This document shows, piece by piece, positions 39,601-51,600 of a stretch of DNA of 64,000 nt; positions within the stretch are counted from its first letter, which is position 1, and each line of letters begins with the position of its first letter. A model generated the notes under the pieces. It was not told where the DNA came from and did no database searches. It saw only the letters and a program-made list of their open reading frames with translations. The position numbers were made by a program, and so were the translations under genes. The stretch lies in contig NC_049990.1 in assembly GCF_000003815.2 (NCBI RefSeq), forward strand, positions 18,667,248 through 18,731,247, read 5' to 3'. The stretch is from Branchiostoma floridae (lineage: Eukaryota > Chordata > Leptocardii > Amphioxiformes > Branchiostomatidae).

Positions 39601-42600
39601 TACTGCTGATAAACCAATCAGAGAGCTTCTTTGAAGTCACATGATAGATGCCAACCAATAAGCTGGATAAATCATGCCATGAAAAGCTGAAAACTTGACT
39701 ACTATATTAAACCTTGTTTTTGTGTTACACAAGCCTCACATGTTCACCCCAGACTTTTTGCAAATTTTTATTTTTTCGACCGCCCGCCCCAAAATTTTTC
39801 TGAAAAAATTCGAGAACCAAGAAATTAAATTGGTGTGGCCTTACTGTCAACAGTAAGAGTCTGTATTTATACTTAATACACAGTGTACTTAGCACTGTAT
39901 TTATCCATAGCACTTGTGGTAAAAAGTTAGATTACATGCAAGCATTAGACTTTAGTACAGAGCATGTGATACAAAACAACTGCTCTGTCCAAATCAAGAA
40001 ACAACGATAATATTTCTACCTGAACTGTATGTGTCCCACGCGGTTTGCTGGTGCAGTCCACGTCACAGTCACAGTTGTTTTATCTGTCCTTCCGGTGTGA
40101 GTCACTCCATTCTGTGAAAGCAACACGCACAAGGTCATGATAATTCTTTGGTTCGAAGTTACATCACAGGAAAGGCAAGGATTATCCCCTGGGCCAGTAC
40201 CTGTGTCTAATAGGTTATGGCATCTATGTGATTATCATAAAAATGGTTGTGTACCTAATGTGTGCACCTGTACCTGTACTCGTAAGATTGTTTAGGTACA
40301 GGTCTCGAACAATTGGTGTACCTGCATGTACCTGAACAAACTAAAAATATGACTTTGGGCACCACTTTTTTTAATCTTTACAGATTCAAACTAAGTAAAT
40401 CTCAAATCTGCTAATAAAAATTGCGATAATGTTGCAGTTGAAAATTAAGAAAACTTTTTTTATTTTCATACAAAGATGACAGTTCATCACTAAAAAAGAC
40501 AAGTGACTACTTGTTTAGCTTAGAGATAACTGATAAAACTTGTTTAGGTATACACGTGCAGGTACAGGTCTGAAGCAGTATCTAAACCTTTAACCTGTAG
40601 CTAAAGTTTGTTTAGGTGCACAGCTCTAATCATGAATAGTTGGAGGCAAACCCCTCAGATAAAACCCAGCTGTATGAAAGTAGGTTACAATCACATTTGG
40701 TACACAGTCTTATAAAGAATTCAATACTTTTTGTAATTGTTGGGGTTTCAATATTACTGAGAGAGACACTGCATTACGTTGCGTGTGCGTATATTATATA
40801 TATATATATGGGACTGAGCAGAGCACTTGGGACTAATGCTTGTAGCCTTTTGCAGACTACACCTATATATCAGATATTTTGTGAAAATGTATAAAAATTA
40901 TTGAAAGGTGATTAATATGTAGAATGCAATTAGATGTCTCCTGGAACAAAGTCAATTCTGGAGAATTCTGCAGAATTCTGGGAACCTGAGCCAGAATTCT
41001 GGAGAATTCCAGAACCTGAGCCAGAATTCTCCAGAATTCTGGGAACCTGGCTACATTTTCACAAAATATCTGATAATTATATAGGTGTAGTCTGTGAAAG
41101 GCTACAAGCATTAGTCCCAAGTGCTCTGCTCAGTCCCATTTTAATTTGCTCGATGTTATATATTATATATATATAGCTAAGGATACAATAACTTTTGTTT
41201 TGTTATTCAACGTCACATATATAGTGAATTAGTCATTCAGGACCAACTCGGAGTCAATACCTCTCCCATGCTAAAACATTTAAAACTATATACATGTAAT
41301 ATTATACAGCACTATTCTTTCTCCCAAGGAGCTTTTATCAAGGAGCTCCTTGTTTCTCCTGACTGCATTATGCTGCACAAAATGAATTAGACCAAGAAAA
41401 TCCTATAAGCTTCAGAGCAGACTGTGATCAATGAAAATTTATACAGTGAAACTGTTACAGTGGATGCTTGTCTGGCTACTGCATTTGCCACAGAAAAATG
41501 AATATTATACCTGTATGTGAGTTCTGTTCTCCTAATCAAAAAGAATGAGTATTAAGTACGAGGGTGAGTCAGAAAGTAATGCAAGTGGTTTCATAACAGA
41601 GTCGTTCTTTGATCGAATGAGTTGAAATTTGGCACAAAGGTTAAGACATATGTTCTCTTGAGATTGAAATATCAAAATTTGTTGCTCATTATTTTATGAG
41701 TGACTGAGCTGCTTTCAAGGTGACCACACCCTTGGTATCCCGTCAGAAGAAAAGAGAGGTCCAATTAACGTGCAATTAAGAATATCCCTAAACCAATGTT
41801 TGCTATTGTAGGAGACTAAGCCTGCACATGTAATAAGCTGCATTTCTCTATAAGGCACACGCTCAATTTTAACTCTGAAATCTGAGCAGTTTTTCTTTTT
41901 TCGTTGCTGGTGTAGAGTGAGGTATACGCGGCCTTCAGGGTCATGAGATCTGCGGTGTTATTATTAAAACTTTCTGTAGCCTTTTTTCCATTAACAAAGA
42001 GAAATGAAACTTAGCACACTTTTTGGCCTTTAAACAGTTAATAACTGTGTAAAGTTTCGTTTCTTTTGGTTAATGGAAAAGTAGTCTTTTAACCAAGAAC
42101 TCACGAATTCGTGTATAAATCCAACAGCTCTATAACACAACTTACTGCATCCTAGCAGCTGTAAATAAAGAACCATATTTTCACGCATTACGAGTTTAGA
42201 GATGAAAATTGGCCCGCAATCTATAGAGACATTTGGTGTTATACATGGGTAATTTCAACTTCCTACAGTGATTTTTAGTGGGTCAGATTTAGAGGAATCG
42301 CTAGTCTGACAAGGTACTAAGGGTGTGTTCATCTTGAAATCAACTCAGTTGCTCATAGAATAATAAAGACCAGATTTAAAACATTCAATCTCAAGAGGAC
42401 ATATATCGCTACTTTTGTGCCAAATTTCAACTCAATTGATACAAAAACAAGTCTGTTATGAAACCACTTGCATTACTTTCTGACTCACCCTCGTATTTAG
42501 CCAAAAGTTGAAAACAGACTTTGCCTTACTTCTGAGTTTGCCACACTGCCACAGTTGACAGTTTTGGTGGTGCCAGAGTCAACAGTGGTGAACTGTCCTT

Positions 42601-45600
42601 GTGCATCTGTTGATCCGGGGGTGCGAGCTTGGATAAAGAACCCCCTGAACTGTGCAGAGTTACCAGTCCTTCTTAGGGTGACTGAAGTAAAGGGAAACAA
42701 TTTTCAGTACACCCAGAGCTTTGTTACAATACATAAACTTAGTGGACTTAATTTCTGACTGCTCTACTGCAGTCACTAAACAACTAGATGACATTTGTAC
42801 AGTACAGTGATTAAAAAATTCTGGATTATATTTTAGCAGAAAGAATGCTTTTTTTGGTAAAATGAAAATTAAAAAAAAATGTCACGAAATCATGATCTTT
42901 ACTAGTTCAACAAACCTGTACATCTTACCTTCAATTTCATCCCCGCCTGCATATGTATCATTGCTGACCACTAGTTCATACGGCGGCGTGCTGGTCTGTT
43001 CGGATGGCCCGTGTTGGGGGGTCATGTCCAGACAGGCTGAGGCTGGGGCACCTGAAGGGTACGCCCACACCCCCGCTGTAAGGCCCAGCAGTGACACAAT
43101 TATAACTCCCCACATCTGCAACAACACAAGGTAATCAGAAATAGCAGGCTCCATCCGCTTACCCTTGTAACCATTCCAGTTCCACATGAAAAACAAGAAG
43201 CAAATAGAAACAGTCTCCTGGCTCCTCGGATTCAAGCCTGCATGTGCCAAACACTCGTAGTAGAGGTCTAGACTAACAGTACGTCCAGCTTACAAGCTTA
43301 CAAGCTTACCTTGCTTGATTGCCCGTAGTGAATTGTGACACGTTTGTTGGCTGCTTGAGACTGAGCTGGTCTGCAGCAGTAACTGTTAAGTAAACGTACA
43401 GATATCTGTGCTTTAGACAGACTATAGACAGGGTGTAAACCAACTTGTGCAGTCTGTACGCCAAACAATAGCCTAAGGTGAAATACCTGACAGTGTTTAC
43501 AACAGGTAAAATTTGCCATTGCGTGTCATGTACAGGATAGTCAATCAGCATGGAAATTGAACAAGTAATCACTTGCAAGCTGAGACATAAACCCTTTGTT
43601 GTTGGTTAGTCAAAACTTCAATTTTACATTGAAGATGGATTTAAGATATTAGATTGTACACTGTATGATTTTGTTATGGCAAAAAATGCACATGCAAAAA
43701 TTATGCATGCAAGAGACAGACTAATAGTGTATCTGACTCACATGTGTATACTTACTATACTAACAACGCAGCTAGTGTAAATGTAACGCTATCACATACA
43801 GTAAGATGAGTGTAATGGTACTGAAATACGAGAGAAGTAAAAAGTTCCTTAGGCATTTCTTGTCTTCATATTTAATTTTGATCTTTCAGCTACACAGTTG
43901 AATCTTCAAAATCATTTTTAATACCCTATGAGAAACGTATGACTCTGACTATTCAGTTATGCTCAAAAATGTGATACACCTTCTCTGGAATGTTGCAAAC
44001 AAAAGACATTCAGTCAGGCCACACCTTGATGCCTTAACATTTATATAAACAGTCATGCAATGTACATCGTCATCGCATCAGTGTTTATCCTGCATTCTCT
44101 CAACCTTATAAGGTCAAAAGTCGTACTGGATAAAATGTAAGAATTGTACATATTATACCTTTTAATGCAGAAGACGCTCAATTTTCAATCTTGTTGGCCT
44201 CCCCTTCTAACCTTTCAATCTAACCAAATGGGATAACATGAATAACAAAAGGTGTAGGGTGTGTACTTGCCAGGCAAACCTGACTGGCAAGTTATGAAAT
44301 ACAGTAACAGTTGACTGTAGATATTGAAAATGTTTGCAGTGGCTCTAATTTCTTGTCCTATGCACTGTGAGTTCAAGATGCTATGAATGTGCATTTCAAA
44401 TGTATCATTGACAGACAGTACTACAGAATTGTTTAAACCAATTGTTTATAGTGTCAGGAAAACTGCCCTTTCCGTAATGCCATGAACTAAAACCACTGAC
44501 TGAGAAATGAATGAATTTACGGTACGGCAGCTCAGGTGATGACGTAGAGACTGGATCGAGCTTGGCAACGGCCTTGTCAGACCAGTTGTAGGTTTCACAT
44601 CAATTTTCATACCAGGCTAGAGAACATGTAATCCAAGACTGAATTTGAAAACACACAAAAAATTGCCATGTACATCCAAGAGACATTATACAGGTTGGAC
44701 TGGAGGAGTTTGGAACACTATGTTATATTCCAAGTGCCCTCAACCAATTGAGAATCCGTCTTTTAAGTTAACGCCTGAAATGACCTGAAACTATATAAAT
44801 AGTATATATGGGGCAACAAGCTTGTGCGGCACTCTGGATACATTGTGCTTATGAACTTATGATTTAAAAAAACACAGCAATTCCTAAGTATTTAATGTTA
44901 TTTGTAGTTGGTCTGCCGGTTTCAAGATCAAGGCAATGTCTGGCCGCCATATTGGATCGTCTGTGTAAGGAGTCTGCATGGGGAAGATCTTGATACCTTC
45001 TTCAGTCCACAGGCAACAGTACGATAAAACTGTGGATGCTGTTGCCCAATAGATTACAGTATAGCACAATTCTATCATTGTTACCTTATAATTCAATCCA
45101 ATTTAATTTTATGATACTTGAATGTATAACTATTAGTGTTTTAGTTGCTTCGATCTTAAAACAAGCTACCGGTAACTCCAAATAGCGTTAAATGATTAGG
45201 ACTTCATTCATAAAATGCATTATAGCCCTAATAGCCCTACATTGGTTTACTAAGTATACATGCATGTATTGAATTGTCCCACTTTCTCGCATATCTTCTC
45301 AAGGCAAAGGATGACCAAACCCTTGAGTTCAAGGTACAGAAAAGTCAAAAGGAATGGAGCGTGGTGATAGGAGTTACAGACCAACACTGGGTCCACCTGG
45401 CGTTTGCTTGGAACAAAACTGGAAACCTGGACACCTACATCAACGGCATCAAGCAGTTTTGTAAGTTCATGTTGGATAAACTTTTTGCCTTCATAGATTA
45501 TACAACAAAAGCCATGTAACGAACTGGTAGGCCTCGTTTACACTTAGTCTTGTAAAAATGCATACAAGTCAATTCGATCAAAAAGAGCAATTGTGAATTT

Positions 45601-48600
45601 CTAGGTAACTGAAATGAGCAGCCTCATAGAGAAATGTTTTGTAGCGGACTTGGCTATTTGCAACCCTCTGACATACCGTTTACTTCAAAGAAAGTGAATC
45701 TTACGTATTACATCAGCACATTGATCAAGTCGCATAGATTTGGCTGAGTGTGAACAGGGTCTAGGAAAAGCACAATTGACTCTTTAAGAAAATTGCTTAG
45801 CATACATTTTACCGAATGCGAATAGTACTTTCATGCAGATTTGCTGATGGCATAATTATATAAGACAGTGTCAAAAGCCAGACAAGTGACAGTCCAACAG
45901 CCATCAGGAATATACCGGCACTCTCCCGGTGGTTGTTGAACAATGCTTGGCTGGCTTTTGATACTGTCTTATGACACCTGTAAATCTGCTTGGAGATTAG
46001 TGAACACAGCCTTATACATTAGCAGGGCTTTCAAACTCCCACGACACGATTTGGTAACATGGCCAAGTCTTGAAAAAAGGTTTTCATGTCATTTTTGTGC
46101 TAGTAAGAGCTGGAGGAGAGTGACAATTATAATGTTCTTATTTTCATTCGGAATATATCAGTAGACTAGGAAGAAATGTCTTCAAAATCTTGGCTCACTG
46201 TTGCCCGATACATACATTGATGACTTCCTTTTTTGTATATAACAGCGGTTGCTGGCCATAATAGGTCGATTGCTGACCAAAACTGCTTCGACAACCTGGC
46301 TTTCAATAGCCTGTCAAACGAAGTTGCTTGGGAAGACCGTCAGGAATTCCTCATCGACGACTTCCGTATGGATGAGGGAACCTTTGAAGAGGATCGTTTG
46401 AAGTACATTTATGGTGAGTTACCTTAGTTTCATTGTTCTGATGCATTGATTATTATGTGCTGATCAAAGATGTAAAAGGACAAACTCAAAGGCCTTTTAA
46501 TCAGTTAATGTACGCAGAAATTTTACATTATAGCTTGTTATCTTGAAACATAGGAGTCATATACTATAGGACACGACATGATTTAATGGATAATATCCTA
46601 ATGGACATCTTGATGCAAACTCACAAGCATAGATTTCAGATAGTGAAAAGAAAATATGCTTCGTTTTAGCAACATTGGCATTTGGCTTACAGCTTGAAGC
46701 ATTCATTCCACGTTGAAGGCATTTAAGGAAGAACAGTCTAGTACTTTAATTCAATGTAATTTATGCATTAGGTGTTAATTATTAGATAATCAATTGATAT
46801 CTTTCCCTTTAAATTTCAACTCAATTTGTCCCAGCAGCCAAAGACGCAAGGATCCGAAGTTACCACTTTTCAATAGATGCAAGATCCGGAAATATCCTTC
46901 TTGAGGACAACAGAGAATCAACACTTTCTCACCTTGGGAATGATATTCACCTTGAATCATCTCTGAATAACAAAGGCCTCTTGATTGGTAGGTATTGGTC
47001 TTGGATTGGTGGACCTTATCGTTACATGTGCCTGGGAAACCCTTCAAATTGTCTCAATGGGTTCTCTCTAAGTTTGTGGTTTAAAGAAAAACTTATCCCT
47101 GCCGTGAACGGAAGTGTCTACTTGATTTCGGCTGGTGATGAGATGGAAAATAGTCCAGACGGCTTTCACGTGTACCACCAAGGATGGGGTGACTTGTACG
47201 TCATTGCTGTTACAAGAAATGGCACTACACAGAAGGTCACGTTTGGAATTCGCGAAGGGCTGTGGACACACGTACACATGTCGTGGCTGAATGATTTGAG
47301 TGTTACAATCAATGGCGTACCTTACCATGGCGAAGTTCAACACAGCCAGGAGCAGGAAGGAGGGCTTAAAATCAACAGCACAATTCTTAAGCTGGGAGCG
47401 CCTGTCAACCAAGAGCAAATTGGAAACGATTGGCAGATAGTTGTCGACGACATTCGCATTTGGGAAGAGGTTGTGTCAGTGGAGGATGCAAAGGAAGAGT
47501 ATGGTGAGTAACATTGCTTTAGTGCAGTAGAAGTAGTTTAATTGCAACAACCAATTTGCCAGCGTACTTCGTGCAATTATCCGGCTGGTGCAATAATGTG
47601 AATTTATCCAGCTGGACCGCACCGGCATTTTGGCATTCTGTGCAGTTAACAGAAGTGTGTGTTAATCCGTTGTGCAATTAATTGGCTTGTACTGTACAAC
47701 GATTAGGTCTTGGCGAGTGTCAAATAGATCTGTTTGTCAGAAAAAAAGACTAGGGCATCCAAAAAAATACAGTGTCATATTTCTATAAGTAACCTTACGG
47801 CAATTGCTTTCTATGAAGACATGGTATATCTATCTATCTACATTATCTATCTACATTGTATCAATCTATCAGATCTGCATGTGTACTTCTCTTGGTTGAA
47901 TGTTTCACACTCACACACACATAAACAACCATTCCCCCCCCACACACACACATACACACACACACACACTCACACACAAACACACATACATGTATATAGG
48001 TTTGATGAGGGCACATCTACAATTTAGAGTTAAGTACATCATGGAGGCAGCCAACTAATGAATGCAATAATTTTTGTTGATGCTTCTGTCGCATTTTCAG
48101 CATCACTGGCGCTCAAGCGAGAGTACAGATTCTTCTCGAAAGGACAGTCTAACTTCGGAGACTTCCCAAACGACTGCCTGGGAAGCACCATCTACTGTAC
48201 TTTGGGCTTCACCATTGCAGCATGGATCCTCCCAATATCCACGTCTGATGAAGTGCAAACGATGCTGTCAAACTCTTGCAACCACACTAACAGCAGAGGA
48301 TTCACAGTCATGTACGACCCAGCAACGCAAACGGGAACAGTGCTGCTAACAACTGTCGACAAACAGTTTTCAACGACCTTCCCGATGCTGAAGGACAAGT
48401 GGATCCATGTGGTCATCACCTGGGACATCGAAGCAGATGAATTCATTCTGTTTCTCAACGGAAGACGTTTTCTTGGAGAAATCGAAACGGACAAGCTACA
48501 GGTTCTTAAGACTGATCCGCACACAGCGGTGTATTTCCAAGGCAGATATAGACTGTTGTCATCTACAAAAGACAGTTCTACAGAGACCATCTTCTTCAAA

Positions 48601-51600
48601 GAGGGCATCCTTCCAGCAAGGGATGTTTTAACCTTGTATGAAATTGGTAAACACCTTTATTTATTTACTTATTTATCTATAATTCAAGTGTAACATGTTA
48701 TATACAAAAATGATGTTGATGATAAGAATAACATAATGAATATAGTAGCAATGATGAACAGTTCATAGTTAAAAGGGTCCAGACAAAGCTACACATAGCT
48801 TAGCTTTTCTTAAAGATAAAACTTATCACTATGATGCCTTAATGTTGACAAAAAATACATTTGTATTACATTTGTGTATGTGTAATGTAAAAAAACTGTC
48901 TATCAGGTTAATTGATATGTGACAGACAAATGATGTGCACATTAATGATACGAGAGGATTTGAAAGGGAATATATATAATTGTAAGTTACAGTTTCTCCA
49001 CACAACACTGGTTGCACTAGGCTTCAAAGACCTTAATGACACCTACATACAGTGTACATGTATATTACAGCTACGCATCTGTCTGTTTTCTTGTGTAGGA
49101 AGACCCATAATTCATTACGACATTCCTATGACAACTACGAATGGGAGTTTTGTGGAAGAGAGTTATCGAGTATGCGCCATCCACGGGGATGCAACACGGG
49201 CAGTTCATAACTACCGGCCGCACATGAACTTCAGTGGCTGTGCCTACATGGACTGCGGGCAACTCTCGCTAGAGTGTCTGGTGGACCACACGATGTGTCA
49301 CGGCATGGGGATGACATTCAGGTCAGTTATGGTTCATGTCTCAAACAAAACTAGTCCTCTCTCTTTTACATTACCAGCATGCTCTTTGTTGTCAAATCCA
49401 TGACGATCATGACAACAAATTTATTCAATAAAAATGACATACAAAATGTATGTTGCTCACTATAAATCCAGTATCCGTTAAGATTCAAGGAGGAACAATT
49501 TTAATGCGTAGCTGTGTGTTGTTAACGTTATAGTACAAATACATTTTTTTTAAACGAGATGAAAGGTGACTGTTATGTGCCAAAATGTGATCAAATAAAT
49601 CATGTAATAGATGTAACTTTGGAAAGGATGGCGAATTCATGTATGTTTGCATGAAAGTCCATCTGTGTTGGTAAGACAAGTTTAGTTTCTTCAAAATTCA
49701 TGAATGTTATTATCACTTTAGGATTGCATATTCTGGGCTCCATCCAGTGAAGATAATGTCAGTGATTGCACAAAGTGGAGACGAACTGACAAGCGTGGAT
49801 TGTGACCCTGGGTCTTCAGGCTGTGCATGGAACATTGAGGACGCCATGTTGAATTTCACGGTGCAGCCTGACGAGTGGAATTTTATCCAGGTACACTTAA
49901 GCTCTATCCTCTCTGAAATAGTCAATATTTTCTTATTCAAAAGGAATTGTTCAGGGCTTTTATTTTGTATCTTGACGGATACCTTACAGTAGTTAATGAC
50001 AAAAGCCATTTATGGAATGCGATGCATTGTGACTGAAGAAAATGATCGTTTTATGAAATATCAAAACTCTCAACATTGCATTGTCTAGAAGTATTGAAAT
50101 GATAAATTGTAAGTACGTCACTTTATTTGTTAACTATGATGTGTTATGTAAACATCATGCTGTTGATATAACATAATATCTTAGTCTTGTAGTGTGGAGC
50201 AATTTGAAAATGATCAATATCTTCTGTAAATACTGCTCATTATTTTACCTTATGAGCAAAGTTATTGAAGTCTTAGAATGCTATCAACAGAAAGTGATAC
50301 TAATAATTGTTGACAGTACCTGGTCCCAAACTTAAAGAACTATTCCTTGGGTGACATGCAAACATTCGCATCATTAAACGAACATATGTGAATCGAATAA
50401 AATAAATGAATTAACAAAACCTCCTTTTTTACAGCTGACCATGAGTGACAAGTATGAAATGAAAGCATATGTAAATGGCCATTTTATGGCTTCCATGAAG
50501 ACGGATCTTCAGTTTGAGTCGTCCTTCAACACTACTACAATCGCTACTCTTAAGTTAGGAGCTATGGTTGATGACTGTGTGGAGGGGTCTGACAGCAGAG
50601 TTCAGTTTGCGGGGTGGTGGTTCAAAGACCGCACCCTTCGAACGTCTGAACTTGATGAAAGTGACCCGGACTGGGGTGAGTAAAGCATATCAAAGCTACA
50701 GCTGTAGTTGCTGGGGCGATAAACATAAATCGATGAGTGATATTTTATGTAGGATATTTTAGGTAAATCTTGCAAAAATGTTATTCACGAGTTGCTGCCT
50801 GGGGAACTTTCATTTTACTTAGACATAGCTTGTCCATGCACAACAAAATATAACTTATTTCAAGTTGACTACTTAGAGGCAACCACATCGTGCGACACAT
50901 AAACCATTTATGGAAGCCCAGTATCAAAATATTAGGTACTTTGTATATGCCCCAACTCTGTAAAATGAGAGTATAATTATTAAAAATGATGAAGACGTAT
51001 TTCTTTGTTATTACTAGTTACTCTTGTCCCCAAGCAAGGTAGGCAGTATCCCAACGGCCAACCAGTATTCAACAGGCCACTGGTGTCCTGTTGGATACTG
51101 GTTGGCCTTACCACCGACCTGCTTGGAGATTATAGCTACTCCACATTGCCAGCGTGTCAACGAATAGCTCACACACATTCACACACATAATTTGTAAGTA
51201 CTATGCAAGTATAAGAACTGCCAACACACCGAAATGTACTATTCTTACAATCTTAACACCCTTATTGACTCCACTAGATGCGGCTATATACCTCCCCATG
51301 GACTTGCGTGGCCAGGTGCCTGCTGGCTATCCCGGCATCAGAACCAGCGGGGATACAGTACAGCTTGTGGACGGGATGGTCGGAAAGGCGGCCAGGATCG
51401 ACGGATCCGGCTTGGACCAGCTTGTCACCATTGAGAAAGCGAACTTGCCAAGGTAAACTCACTGTTTTCTTGAGTACGGACTCACAGACTCAGGCATACA
51501 CAAACAAATTGCCTTGAAGATAAACTGGAGTCAGTTCAGCGTAGGGCTGCCAGATTTGTCACAGGCAACTACAAACACTCAACTAGCAACACATCATTAC

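Larger units (their letters stand above)
33319..45303 (+). other. 12-kb host intron carrying the antisense gene
   Basis: Phase 0 intron of LamG domain 6. From left to right it contains two small hairpins (33513-33567), a decayed LINE end (about 34190-34450), the antisense Reeler/DOMON gene (35048-43115) with a 380-bp MITE, a 330-bp fold-back and a 940-bp mariner-like element among its own introns, then 2.2 kb of AT-rich sequence (43116-45303) where I see no exon. Neither side of the host intron shows a stop, poly-A signal with exon, or signal-peptide exon that would end one + strand gene and start another. Confidence 0.7.

Noticed and set aside
35048-43115. Joining the antisense gene's Reeler/DOMON into the mosaic gene
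   Set aside because: All motifs and splice sites are on the - strand; it has its own signal peptide.
48192-48608. 138-codon - strand frame
   Set aside because: It is an antisense shadow of the LamG 8 exon, whose + strand reading has clear domain motifs.
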